A DNA stretch of 64,000 nt, from NCBI RefSeq assembly GCF_000496595.1, contig NC_022793.1:62001-126000 (forward strand), written 5' to 3'. A model generated the notes under the pieces. It was not told the origin of the DNA, made no database searches, and saw nothing but the letters and a program-made list of their open reading frames with translations. Origin of the DNA: Candidatus Liberibacter americanus str. Sao Paulo (lineage in GTDB: Bacteria > Pseudomonadota > Alphaproteobacteria > Rhizobiales > Rhizobiaceae). Each line of letters starts with the position of its first letter. Position 1 is the stretch's first letter. A program made the position numbers and the translations under genes. Below are positions 49,797-61,081 of this stretch, one piece after another.

Positions 49797-50211
49797 TTTA
49801 CACATTAGGTTAATAAATTGGGTAAAAATATACAGCTGAAAAGATCATAATATTGACAGATAATTGAATATTAGGCAATAGATTCATTATGCGTTTTTTC
49901 TATAATAATAATGCATTTTATTGATAAATATGGTAAGTAGCAAATATACGCAACGAAAAATAGAATTCATCTCGTTGCAATTCTGATATAGATCGTATAT
50001 CGATAAGTTACTACATTGCGGAACTTTTATCTGATAATTTAATTTGTTTATAATTTTGTATTAGATAGGGTCTTTTCCTCTGTGTAATAACAGAATCATC
50101 GTGGATCTATTATGATAATTCTTGCTCGAAAATCATAAGTAGGTGGATTTGAAAACCGGATCGTGGTATAGCTGTCTTAAGAAAGAAATAAATTAGGTAA
50201 GTGCTTTAATC
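49797..50211. other. fabA upstream region with two small dyads
   Basis: 415 bases, no gene. Two adjacent hairpin-forming dyads are present: GCAACGA/TCGTTGC at 49950-49956/49972-49978 (15-nt loop) and GATATA/TATATC at 49985-49990/49996-50001 (5-nt loop). They could belong to the promoter or leader of fabABI. In other Rhizobiales the iron regulator gene irr lies directly before fabA; no trace of it was recognised. Confidence 0.5.
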
Positions 50212-50730
50212 ATGGAAAATAGAAAATCTAGCTATAGTTATGAGGACATACTTAGATGTGGCCGAGGAGATATGTTTGGTCAAGGTAATGCGCAGCTCCC
50301 GATGCCTCCAATGCTGATGTTTAATCGAATCACACAAATCTCAGAAACAGGAGGAGCCTACGAGAAAGGATTTATCCGAGCTGAAATGGATATTACCCCT
50401 GACTTGTGGTTTTTTGACTGCCATTTTCAAAATGACCCTGTAATGCCCGGATGCCTTGGATTAGATGCTCTATGGCAACTAACAGGGTTTTTCCTTGGAT
50501 GGATAGGCGAGATCGGAAGAGGAAGGGCTGTTTCTGTCTCTCAAATAAAATTTAGAGGAATGGTAACACCTGAATGCAAGTTGGTCGAGTATGGAATAGA
50601 ATATAAACATATTAAAAGAGGCAATGTAGTTCTTGGATCAGCCGATGGATGGATGAAAGTTGATGGGAAAGAAATATATACAGCAGACGATCTGAGAGTT
50701 TGCCTCTATGCAGAAAATAAAAAAACCTAA
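50212..50730 (+). CDS. fabA: 3-hydroxydecanoyl-ACP dehydratase/isomerase
   Basis: 172 residues. Hot-dog fold with the active-site His in [20 protein letters not shown] and the partner Asp at the end of that segment ([14 protein letters not shown]). It dehydrates 3-hydroxydecanoyl-ACP and isomerises the trans-2 to the cis-3 product, opening the route to unsaturated fatty acids. fabB and fabI follow within 41 and 5 bases, giving the standard Rhizobiales fabA-fabB-fabI operon. Confidence 0.97.
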   Translation: MENRKSSYSYEDILRCGRGDMFGQGNAQLPMPPMLMFNRITQISETGGAYEKGFIRAEMDITPDLWFFDCHFQNDPVMPGCLGLDALWQLTGFFLGWIGEIGRGRAVSVSQIKFRGMVTPECKLVEYGIEYKHIKRGNVVLGSADGWMKVDGKEIYTADDLRVCLYAENKKT

Positions 50731-50771
50731 TAAAATTGATTATTAAAAATTAAAGGAAGAGACCTTGTATC

Positions 50772-51992
50772 ATGAGAAGAATAGCTGTTACAGGAATGGG
50801 CATTGTATCTTCTATAGGGAACAATATTTCTGAAGTTTCAACATCATTGCGAGAAGCAAAATCAGGAATTACATTCTCAGAAGATTTTGCAAGACAAGGC
50901 TTCCGTTGTAAAGTATGGGGAAAACCATCAATTGATACAACAGGAATGATCGATAGAAGAGCCATGCGTTTCCTATCGCAAGGAGGAACTTGGGGGCATA
51001 TTGCTATGCAGCAGGCAATCGCCGATTCTGGATTAGAACCAAATGATATTACAAATGAAAGAACTGGATTGATTGCAGGTTCAGGAGGTCCATCAACTAA
51101 ATGCATAATAGAATCTGCTGCTTCAAATGAAAAATTTGGCAACACTCGGCGTATAGGTCCATTTGCTGTTCCAAAAGCAATGTCATCCACAGCATCAGCT
51201 ACTTTATCAACATGGTTTAAAATACTAGGAACAAGCTATTCAATATCTTCAGCTTGCGCAACATCTGCTCACTGCATTGGCAATGCTGCTGAATTAATAA
51301 AATATGGAAAACAAGATATTGTATTTGCAGGAGGGCAAGAAGATCTTGATTGGACAATGTCAAATCTTTTTGATGCGATGGGGGCTATGTCCTCTAATTT
51401 CAATGATGATCCTTGTAGTGCTTCCAGGCCTTATGACATAAAACGAGATGGATTTGTTATATCTGGAGGAGGCGCAATGCTGGTTCTAGAAGAAATGAAT
51501 AGAGCTAAAGCTCGTGGTGCAAAAATTTATGCAGAAATATTGGGATATGGAAGCACATGTGATGGACATGATATGGTATCTCCCTCTGGAGAAGGAGCTG
51601 TGCGATGCATGCGTCAAGCCTTAAGCTCAACAGAATATCCTGTCGACTATATTAATACTCATGGTACTTCTACTGTTGTTGGAGATCAAAAAGAAATAGA
51701 AGCAATAAGAGAAGTGTTTAAGAATAATATACCACACATCCAATCAACAAAGTCTTTAACTGGACATTCTCTCGGAGCTGCAGGAGCACAGGAAGCAATA
51801 TATTGTTTGATTATGATGCAAGAAAATTTCATTGGCGAAAGTAAAAATATTGATAACATTGACCCTAAATTCGATGGCCTACCTATAGTTCAAAAACGAA
51901 TTGATGATGCAAAGCTTGATGTAGTTTTATCTAACTCTTTTGGATTCGGCGGAACTAATGCTAGCCTTCTATTCCAGCGCTATAAAGGATAA
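50772..51992 (+). CDS. fabB: 3-oxoacyl-ACP synthase I
   Basis: 406 residues. Thiolase fold with the catalytic triad of condensing enzymes: Cys in SISSACATSAHCIG, His in INTHGTSTVVGD and His in KSLTGHSLGAAGAQEA; GFGGTNASLLF closes the domain. It elongates the cis-3-decenoyl-ACP made by FabA. The RBS is AAAGGAAGAG. The fabI ATG follows 5 bases after the stop. Confidence 0.97.
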   Translation: MRRIAVTGMGIVSSIGNNISEVSTSLREAKSGITFSEDFARQGFRCKVWGKPSIDTTGMIDRRAMRFLSQGGTWGHIAMQQAIADSGLEPNDITNERTGLIAGSGGPSTKCIIESAASNEKFGNTRRIGPFAVPKAMSSTASATLSTWFKILGTSYSISSACATSAHCIGNAAELIKYGKQDIVFAGGQEDLDWTMSNLFDAMGAMSSNFNDDPCSASRPYDIKRDGFVISGGGAMLVLEEMNRAKARGAKIYAEILGYGSTCDGHDMVSPSGEGAVRCMRQALSSTEYPVDYINTHGTSTVVGDQKEIEAIREVFKNNIPHIQSTKSLTGHSLGAAGAQEAIYCLIMMQENFIGESKNIDNIDPKFDGLPIVQKRIDDAKLDVVLSNSFGFGGTNASLLFQRYKG

Positions 51993-51997
51993 AAAAA

Positions 51998-52795
51998 ATG
52001 CTTGATGTTCTCAAAGGTAAACGCGGATTAATTATGGGAGTTGCAAATGACCATTCCATAGCGTGGGGAATATCAAGATCATTAGCATCCGCAGGAGCTC
52101 AACTAGCATTTTCTTATCAGGGAGAAGCAATTGGCAAGAGATTAAAGCCTCTAGCAGCAGAAATAAACTCTGATTTTATGATCCCTTGTAATGTTGAAGA
52201 TTTAAATTCTATAGATTTACTATTCGATAATATCAAAGATCGATGGGGATCTATCGATTTTTTAGTTCATTCCATAGGCTTTTCTGATAAAAATGAATTA
52301 AAAGGCTATTATGCGGATACAAGCCGCGATAATTTTAGTCGAACAATGCTTATATCATGCTTTTCCTTCACTGAGGCTGCAAAAAGAGCTGCAAAAATTA
52401 TGCCTAATGGAGGATCAATGTTAACACTTACTTATGGAGGATCACGAAAGGTAGTGCCTACCTATAATGTAATGGGCGTTGCTAAAGCAGCGCTTGAAGC
52501 ATCTGTAATCTATTTAGCAGCAGATTATGGGCATAATAATATTCGAGTTAATGCAATCTCTGCTGGTCCTGTTCGTACTTTAGCAGGAGCGAGTATTTCA
52601 AATGGAAGAGGCATATCTTCTTGGAGCAAGGCTAATTCGCCTCTTAAACGATCGGTACCTCTTGATGATATAGGTAATTCGGCTATTTACCTGTTATCTC
52701 ATATGTCTAATAGTGTAACAGGCGAAATTCACTATGTTGATTGTGGTTACAATATAACATACATGCCAAGACATGATTGCAAAATGAACGACTGA
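51998..52795 (+). CDS. fabI: Enoyl-ACP reductase (NADH)
   Basis: 265 residues. Short-chain dehydrogenase fold with the FabI-type cofactor motif GVANDHSIAWGISRSLASAG (residues 14-33), SIGFSDKNELKGYY, and the active-site Tyr and Lys in PTYNVMGVAKAALEAS. It performs the last reduction of each elongation cycle. Third gene of the fabA-fabB-fabI operon. Confidence 0.96.
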   Translation: MLDVLKGKRGLIMGVANDHSIAWGISRSLASAGAQLAFSYQGEAIGKRLKPLAAEINSDFMIPCNVEDLNSIDLLFDNIKDRWGSIDFLVHSIGFSDKNELKGYYADTSRDNFSRTMLISCFSFTEAAKRAAKIMPNGGSMLTLTYGGSRKVVPTYNVMGVAKAALEASVIYLAADYGHNNIRVNAISAGPVRTLAGASISNGRGISSWSKANSPLKRSVPLDDIGNSAIYLLSHMSNSVTGEIHYVDCGYNITYMPRHDCKMND

Positions 52796-53268
52796 TATCA
52801 AAACATTTTAATATATGCAAGTTGGTGATGATTATTCATACTTAAAATATTATTATAATATTAGTTTTTCGCTTCGAGTTAAATAGATTATAAAAATGTA
52901 GTTTTAAAAATAATATTGTAGCCAATCATAAAAATTAATTTATAACTATTTCAAAAAGTAAGATATTATTACAATAACAAATATTTTCTTTTCATTATAT
53001 AATTAATTATAAGTACTAATATGTATAGTATAAAATAATAACTAATTTGTATTATTAAATAAATAAAAATACATAATATTGATTTTTTATTCATATTTAA
53101 TGCTAATAATAGAATAGAAATAGTTTTATTAATCTGTATATTAAAAAATGTGCAAAAACAATTAAAAAATTAACTTTTTCTTAACTATGTCTAGAAGACA
53201 ATAATAGAATTGTAGGATTATATCTCAATTACTACCTTAATATAATATAAAGAGCGTAATAGAATACA
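52796..53268. other. Intergenic region upstream of the PodJ-like gene
   Basis: 473 AT-rich bases, no gene. It contains a sequence matching the CtrA box consensus at 53170-53185, listed separately. Confidence 0.5.
53170..53185 (+). promoter_or_regulatory. Candidate CtrA binding site
   Basis: TTAA-CTTTTTC-TTAAC matches the full CtrA box TTAA-N7-TTAAC, centred about 90 bases before the PodJ-like start. In DNA this AT-rich a few such matches per window are expected by chance, so only the location next to a likely polarity gene makes it notable. Confidence 0.35.
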
Positions 53269-55410
53269 ATGAGTGTATTACAACAAAAAAAACTTCATTC
53301 TGGTTACGATGCATCCTCTCATAATGCAAGTGATAGGAATGCGTATGGAATCGACGATATTAAGCGTATTAATACTTTGATTCAGCAAATTGAAAGTAGA
53401 GATTTAAGCCATAATCAAATGGAAAAATTGCGCGTTTTATTTTCATCATTGAAAAAAATTTCCAATCATAATACACAAGTAGACAATCAAAAATCAACTA
53501 TTCCTCATCAAAAAAACAACTCTTTAACCCAAAACCAAGAATTAAATGATATTAAAGAAAAAATTGAGGATTTAAGTAAAAATCTATATAATGATCAAGA
53601 TAATAGTAACGCCATTATTGGAAAAAAAATTTCACAAGAACCGTCAAATTCAGATCAGAAAAATCTACATATAAAAAATGATTTAGATGTCTTACATCAT
53701 AACATAGCCAATTTATCTAAAAAAGTTTCTGAACTATGCGATATTATATCTTCATCAGAAAAGCAATGCTCAGATACCAATCTTGATAAAATACTATCGA
53801 AAATGGACACCCTTGCAAAGGAGTATTCTATTAGAAATCTTGAGAATAATTGGCAAGTAGCTGAAAAACAATTTAAAGAATTGGATTTAAAAAATCTTCA
53901 TCAGAAAATAAAATCCTTTTCATCAAAGATAGATGACGTAAAATACGATTTGAATAAAAAAAATATTGTTTTCAACGGAGAAAATCCAAATGAAAAAGTG
54001 TTATCAATTTTGGATAATACTAATAGTCTTCTTTCCTTGCTTCAATCACTTAACGATAGAATTTCATCTAAAAAAGTCTACACTATAGATGTAAAGCTTT
54101 CAGATATAAAAGCGGCTATTGCAAAAAATGAACGTGTTATAGAATCGTCTACCAATAATCTTAGTAGCATATTTGAGGAACGTTTAAAAACTATAGAAAA
54201 ACAAGTCCTAAATATACAGAATGATATTCTATCTCAAAAAGAACCTGCTGAGAAAAGTTTACAATCAATTAAGATGTTGGATAAAAACATACAAAAATTA
54301 GCAGAAGATCAATCTATTAAAAAAGATAGTGATCTATTAACCGAAATATTCAATAAAGTTAGTTCTATAGCTCAGATTGCAGATAATCAGGGAATTTCTA
54401 AAAAACTAGATACCATCTTACAAAATATAAATCTATTCTCAAAACATAATAATCAGTTCGATGTAAAGAAATCTTTTCAGCTTTTAGAAGATAATTTTAA
54501 AAATATAAGCCTACAATTTGAGAAAAAACAAAAAAATACTGAAAACGATACTTTGTTAGATAATCTAAAAAATCAGATTGCTAGCGTCAAAGATATGATA
54601 AAAAATCAAATAGATAGCAATAACTTGTATCAAACAGATAAAAATAAAATCGGAAATTTAGAAGATTATATTGTAGAAACATCTCAAAAAACAGCAAAAT
54701 CAATTCTAAATTCGCTAGATAATACACAAAATATGGATAATATTTTCACTAATAAATTTCATGAATTCTTTGAGAAATTACAAAACACTCAATCAGAACA
54801 GATGATAAAGAATTTTACAGCACTCTATGAAATGTTAGCAAAAATTTCCAATAAATTAGACAAATCTATAAAAAACAACAATTCTATATCTGTAGCAGCT
54901 AATGCTTCCACTTTATTGCAAAACAGTTCCGAAATTGAAAGATCAGATTTTGATTCAAATCTAAGGGAAATAGATTCGTTTGTTGAAAACAAAAATAACG
55001 AATATCATGATGTTTTAAATGCCGCATCTGATCAACTAGATGATAGCACAGAAAAAAATGATAAATCTATTAAAAATATAAAATCGCAAGAAACAGATAA
55101 TGATATTCCTCATAACATACAGCAGATATTAAATAGAGTATATTCTATACAAAATGGAGTAAAGGAAGACTGTAACACAATCCCCGACTATATATCTGCC
55201 GCAAGACGCGCAGCATTATCATCTGTAATTGGTAATAATACAATACAAAAACAAGGATGGAAATTTATAAAAAATTATTCGTTAAAAAAATGGTTTAAAA
55301 TAACAATAATAATAGCAATATTAATTACATCTTCTTTTTTTATCGCTCCTTATGTGTCAGAAAATAATTTTTTCGCTACTTTAGAAGCTAAATCAGGAGA
55401 TTTAATCTAA
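53269..55410 (+). CDS. Coiled-coil membrane protein, truncated PodJ-like polarity factor
   Basis: 713 residues. A polar, Asn/Lys/Ser-rich chain with long heptad-like helical stretches (about 40-640) leads to the segment DYISAARRAALSSVIGNN (about 645-660), then one membrane helix (about 683-703) and only about ten residues after it. The pre-membrane (D)(F/Y)IxAARRAA segment and the N-terminal MEKL-type helix recall the rhizobial PodJ/peptidoglycan-binding localisation factors, which have a cytoplasmic coiled coil, one membrane helix, and a large periplasmic part with Sel1/TPR repeats and a peptidoglycan-binding domain. That periplasmic part is missing here. The gene ends cleanly. It follows the fab operon but has its own upstream region. 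Confidence 0.7.
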   Translation: MSVLQQKKLHSGYDASSHNASDRNAYGIDDIKRINTLIQQIESRDLSHNQMEKLRVLFSSLKKISNHNTQVDNQKSTIPHQKNNSLTQNQELNDIKEKIEDLSKNLYNDQDNSNAIIGKKISQEPSNSDQKNLHIKNDLDVLHHNIANLSKKVSELCDIISSSEKQCSDTNLDKILSKMDTLAKEYSIRNLENNWQVAEKQFKELDLKNLHQKIKSFSSKIDDVKYDLNKKNIVFNGENPNEKVLSILDNTNSLLSLLQSLNDRISSKKVYTIDVKLSDIKAAIAKNERVIESSTNNLSSIFEERLKTIEKQVLNIQNDILSQKEPAEKSLQSIKMLDKNIQKLAEDQSIKKDSDLLTEIFNKVSSIAQIADNQGISKKLDTILQNINLFSKHNNQFDVKKSFQLLEDNFKNISLQFEKKQKNTENDTLLDNLKNQIASVKDMIKNQIDSNNLYQTDKNKIGNLEDYIVETSQKTAKSILNSLDNTQNMDNIFTNKFHEFFEKLQNTQSEQMIKNFTALYEMLAKISNKLDKSIKNNNSISVAANASTLLQNSSEIERSDFDSNLREIDSFVENKNNEYHDVLNAASDQLDDSTEKNDKSIKNIKSQETDNDIPHNIQQILNRVYSIQNGVKEDCNTIPDYISAARRAALSSVIGNNTIQKQGWKFIKNYSLKKWFKITIIIAILITSSFFIAPYVSENNFFATLEAKSGDLI

Positions 55411-55622
55411 TAAAAGAAAATTGAACGATTTAATTCAACTCAATTAATAGTTAATATATTTTCTTTATACTATAATTGACAATACATTTTAGATGCTAAT
55501 TGTAAATAATTAACTTATGTATAGCAGAAATAGAAGTTGTGATTTAAAAAAATCAAGGAATATTTTTTTACGAACTATTAAAATATTATCCGCTAGATCT
55601 ATCATAGGAAGGATGAAGGATG

Positions 55623-56885
55623 TTAAATAATTTTTAGATTATGCACCAATTCGTTAACAGGTATATCATCTAAAATACCTACAACCGCAATAGTAGGATT
55701 ACTATTAAATATTTTTCCTGATATTGAAACAATATCTTCACATGTAATCGTAGATATTGCATTACTTATTTCTTCGCTACAAAGGACATTTCCAAAAAAC
55801 ATTACTTGTTTAGCAATTTCTGAAGCACGGAATTCAGAATCTTCTCTATTCATAATCAATTGCGCGCGTATTTTTGCGCATACCTTATCTATTTCACTTT
55901 GCTCTATGTTACTTAACAAGGAACGCATAACTTCAGCAGTAGAATAGACTAGCTCTATGAGATTATCTTTTGATGTAGCAGCAGCAATCCCGAAAATCCC
56001 ATTATCAGAAAGACTGTTGTGATATGCTGATATTGAATAGCATAATCCTTGCTTTTCTCTAATCTCCTGGAAAAGCCTTGATGACATTCCACCTCCAAGA
56101 ATAGATGAAATTATCTTTGTAGGATAAAAATCACGAGATTGATACGCACATCCCTTGAACCCTATAGCTAAGTGATTCTCTGTTAAATCTCGTTTTTTAA
56201 TATATTCCCCTCCTAAATAAACAGCTGGAGTTGTTATACTGCCTTCTTGGTTCTTTGGATGTACATTAAAACAATTTTCAACTTTCTTAACACAAGAATC
56301 ATGATCAACCGCACCAACACAAACAACATATATACGATCAGCAGTATAGTTACGAGAAATATAAGATCTTATTTTTTCTGCTGAAAAAGATGATACAGTT
56401 TCTCTAGTTCCTAAAATTGTTCTTCCTACAATTTGATCTTTCCAAACTGTTTCCAAAAAACGATCATAAAGGAAACTCCAAGGATTATCTTCTGACATCC
56501 CAATTTCCTCTAATACAACATTTATCTCACGCTCTATATCTGATCGATTAAAGGAAGAATTACTTAACATATCACCTAAAACATCAAGAGCTAATGAAAC
56601 ATTTTCCTCTAAGACATGAACATGGTAAGCAGTTCGCTCAACAGAAGTATAAGCATTAATATCACCACCTACTTTTTCAATTTCTTCTACAATATCTTTT
56701 GATGTACGCAGAGATGTTCCTTTGAATAACATATGTTCAAGAAAATGAGCCATTCCATGCTCTTCTTCTCTTTCATCTCGAGATCCAGCTTTTATATTTA
56801 ATCCAACAAATGCACTTTTAACATGAGGCATTACCTCGGTTATTACGGTAATCCCAGAAGAAGTTTTGCTAATTCTAAGTGTCAA
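55623..56885 (-). CDS. M16-family zinc peptidase (mitochondrial processing peptidase-like)
   Basis: 420 residues. The inverted zinc motif HxxEH is complete (H47, E50, H51 in HFLEHMLFKGT), with the downstream Glu in VVLEEIGMSEDNPW about 75 residues later. Second half: GGGMSSRLFQEIREKQGLCY. This family degrades or processes short peptides and is the bacterial relative of the beta subunit of mitochondrial processing peptidase. Start is TTG at 56885, overlapping the thrC stop by four bases (TTGA), so it is translationally coupled to thrC, an order conserved in Rhizobiales. Confidence 0.93.
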   Translation of the reverse strand: MTLRISKTSSGITVITEVMPHVKSAFVGLNIKAGSRDEREEEHGMAHFLEHMLFKGTSLRTSKDIVEEIEKVGGDINAYTSVERTAYHVHVLEENVSLALDVLGDMLSNSSFNRSDIEREINVVLEEIGMSEDNPWSFLYDRFLETVWKDQIVGRTILGTRETVSSFSAEKIRSYISRNYTADRIYVVCVGAVDHDSCVKKVENCFNVHPKNQEGSITTPAVYLGGEYIKKRDLTENHLAIGFKGCAYQSRDFYPTKIISSILGGGMSSRLFQEIREKQGLCYSISAYHNSLSDNGIFGIAAATSKDNLIELVYSTAEVMRSLLSNIEQSEIDKVCAKIRAQLIMNREDSEFRASEIAKQVMFFGNVLCSEEISNAISTITCEDIVSISGKIFNSNPTIAVVGILDDIPVNELVHNLKII

Positions 56886-58282
56886 TTTAAATCTCCATTG
56901 TTCTTGAGCGTTATAAACTTTTTGATTTCTTCTATGTCACCATGCATTACTTCAAATTTTTCAGGTTTTTTCATAGTTTCTTCTAAAAATATAGGAACAT
57001 ATGGAGAAAAATCCGAAGCATACTTAACGACATCCGGAAATTTTGCAGGATGCGCTGTAGCGAGTGTTATCATAGGAACAGGTGTATTTCTACATGCTAA
57101 AGCTGCGTTTATCCCAATTGCTGTATGTGGATCAACAAGATAATTAGATTTTTCTAAAACATATCTAATTACATTATTTATATCACTTGTAGAAGATCTT
57201 TTAGCAAAAAAAACTCGACTTATTTTCTGTAAATGTTCCGGAGAAATTTGAAAATATTTCTTACTTTCCAAAGAATCCATTGAATCTTTCACAATCATAG
57301 GATCCCTACCACTGATTTCAAATAATAATCTTTCAAAGTTAGACGATACTTGTATATCCATTGCAGGCGAAGTAGTGCGCTTCACCTTCTCTGGTTTATA
57401 TAGGCCTTTATCAAACATACGCACAAGTGTATCATTATCATTCGTAGCTATAACTAATTTTTCTATAGGAAGGCCCATAACTTTAGCTGAATATCCTGCA
57501 AAAATATCACCAAAATTACCTGTAGGTACACTAAAAGATACCTTACGATCTGGTGCACCTATAGCAATAGCGGAAACAAAATAATAAACAATTTGTGCCA
57601 TAATTCTAGCCCAATTTATGGAATTAATTCCTGATAAATTAATACTATTACGAAAATAAACATCTGCAAAAAGATCTTTTACTAATTTTTGACAATTATC
57701 AAAACTACCATCTACAGCAATAATATGAATATTAGATGCAGTAGAAGTGGTCATTTGCTTTTGCTGAACAAGAGAAATCCTATCTTTCGGAAATAGAATG
57801 AAAGTGTTTATTCGCTTTCGATCTGATAAAGCGTTTACTGCTGCCGCACCAGTATCTCCAGAAGTAGCGCCAACTATTGTGATGTATTGATCCCTTTCTT
57901 CTAAAATATGATCTATTAATCCTGCAATTAACTGCATAGCGATATCTTTAAAAGACAAAGTAGGACCATGAAATAACTCAAGTAAAAAATTATTATGATC
58001 TAATTGAATAAGTGGGGTAATAGCACAATGCCGGAAACCACTGTATGCTTTATTGATTATTGTCTTAATATCGTTGAGTCGAATTTCTTCGCCGATAAAA
58101 GGTCTGATTACATGTAGTGCTATCTCTTCATAACTTAAACCTCGCAATGATCTAATATCTTGTTCTGAAAAATAAGGATTATATTTTGGCATATACAATC
58201 CACCATCTTCCGCTAATCCAGAAAGAATTGTATCACAAAAACCAAGGCTAAGATTAGAATTTCTAGTCGAAATATATTTCAT
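56882..58282 (-). CDS. thrC: Threonine synthase
   Basis: 466 residues, of the longer threonine synthase type. It starts MKYISTRNSNLSLGFCDTIL and GLAEDGGLYMP. The PLP Lys is in HGPTLSFKDIAMQLIAG, and GATSGDTGAAAVNALSDR and PTGNFGDIFAGYSAK bind the cofactor. It converts O-phosphohomoserine to threonine. The M16 peptidase gene overlaps its end. Confidence 0.96.
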   Translation of the reverse strand: MKYISTRNSNLSLGFCDTILSGLAEDGGLYMPKYNPYFSEQDIRSLRGLSYEEIALHVIRPFIGEEIRLNDIKTIINKAYSGFRHCAITPLIQLDHNNFLLELFHGPTLSFKDIAMQLIAGLIDHILEERDQYITIVGATSGDTGAAAVNALSDRKRINTFILFPKDRISLVQQKQMTTSTASNIHIIAVDGSFDNCQKLVKDLFADVYFRNSINLSGINSINWARIMAQIVYYFVSAIAIGAPDRKVSFSVPTGNFGDIFAGYSAKVMGLPIEKLVIATNDNDTLVRMFDKGLYKPEKVKRTTSPAMDIQVSSNFERLLFEISGRDPMIVKDSMDSLESKKYFQISPEHLQKISRVFFAKRSSTSDINNVIRYVLEKSNYLVDPHTAIGINAALACRNTPVPMITLATAHPAKFPDVVKYASDFSPYVPIFLEETMKKPEKFEVMHGDIEEIKKFITLKNNGDLN

Positions 58283-59741
<1,459 letters not shown>

Positions 59742-60232
59742 ATAATAGTACAATTATATTTATGGTAAAATATATATGACGTATATAAAAATATTTAAAT
59801 AGCATAACATAGATTTTACGTATGCTTTATAAAATTTAATTCATTATATCTAATTGTATTAGAATAAAATACATCTTTTAAAAATAATATGTTAATTAAT
59901 AACAATTACTTAGATTATATTGAAGTTTCATCATAACATTATTGCCAACCAAAAAAGATCCTTAATTTTACTATATTTGGCAAAATATATAGAATCAAAA
60001 GGAAATCTTTCTCATAAATAATATTTTATATAATAAATATATTAAATATTTTATCGTGAAATAACCTGTCTTAGATGATTTAGAACCTCCTATATAATGC
60101 ATGATTATTTGCTTATAAAATAATTACTATATGTTTTTCCTATAAAATATCTATATAAAAAACAATCTAAACAATATATTTTTATAAAAAATCAATTTAT
60201 TATATTATATCATTCTAGAAAAAGGACATAAA
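59742..60232. other. Intergenic region ccrM/yraN
   Basis: 491 AT-rich bases, no supported gene. In free-living Rhizobiales rsmI normally precedes yraN; it is not here. A 7-bp dyad TTGCCAA/TTGGCAA with a spacer of about 30 bases (near 59942-59986) is the only structure noticed. Confidence 0.5.
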
Positions 60233-60586
60233 ATGATAAATAAGCGTCGAAGAGCATTAAGATACGGGTTTTTTGCCGAAATTTGTTCCGCTATTTACTT
60301 GATAATAAAAGGATGGAAAATTATGGCATTACGCCATCGCAATCATTTTGGAGAGATTGATATCATAGCTATGCGCATGAATATCGTTATTTTTGTTGAG
60401 GTAAAAGCAAGAAAGACTGTCGAAGAAGCAATTGTTTCTGTCTCAGATAAAAGTCAAAAACGCATTAAGAACGCTAGCAAAAACTGGATAGCAAAACAAA
60501 TAAATAGCAATAAATTTTCGTATAGATACGATCTAATAGCAATAATTCCTTGGAGATTACCAAAACATTTCACTAATGCCTTTTAA
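60233..60586 (+). CDS. UPF0102 family protein YraN
   Basis: 117 residues. The endonuclease-like core is present: RYGFFAEICSAIYLI, then GEIDIIAMRMNIVIFVEVKA with the Glu, Asp and ExK residues of a PD-(D/E)xK nuclease fold. The cellular role is not settled; relatives resemble Holliday-junction resolvases. RBS is AAAAGGA. Its usual neighbours rsmI and gshB are absent; xseB follows instead. Confidence 0.9.
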   Translation: MINKRRRALRYGFFAEICSAIYLIIKGWKIMALRHRNHFGEIDIIAMRMNIVIFVEVKARKTVEEAIVSVSDKSQKRIKNASKNWIAKQINSNKFSYRYDLIAIIPWRLPKHFTNAF

Positions 60587-60716
60587 TTATTGTAATAATA
60601 TATTTCTTTATGATCATAATCCTTAATTAGCAGTATTTACTGACAAGAAATAAAAAAAATGTTTTTATATATATAAATAAAGTACTATTAAGAATAAAAT
60701 ACATGGAAAAGTAATA

Positions 60717-60977
60717 ATGAAAGATCAAATTAGAAAAGAAGATATTTCCAACTTATCTTTTGAAAAAGCTGTATCTGAGCTTGAAGGCATCGTCACCATA
60801 CTTGAACGTGGAGATGTAACACTAGAAGATTCTATTTCAATCTATGAACGTGGAGCAGCTTTAAAACAGCACTGTGACACCTTACTATCCTCAGCAGAAA
60901 ATAGAATAGAACAAATAAAACTAAATTGTGACAACGATATACAAGGCGTTGAACCTTTTGATAAAAATACGGATTAA
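60717..60977 (+). CDS. xseB: Exodeoxyribonuclease VII small subunit
   Basis: 86 residues. The helical core reads [20 protein letters not shown], then [19 protein letters not shown], matching the XseB family. It caps the XseA catalytic subunit, which degrades single-stranded DNA from both ends. xseA is not in the window. 130 bases after yraN. Confidence 0.94.
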   Translation: MKDQIRKEDISNLSFEKAVSELEGIVTILERGDVTLEDSISIYERGAALKQHCDTLLSSAENRIEQIKLNCDNDIQGVEPFDKNTD

Positions 60978-61081
60978 AATAATAAAGTTTACTATATTAA
61001 TTTAAACAATCATCTAAATCAAAGCACCTAATAAAATATAGCTAATAAATGAAAAATACTGATTATATAGATAATTAATTT

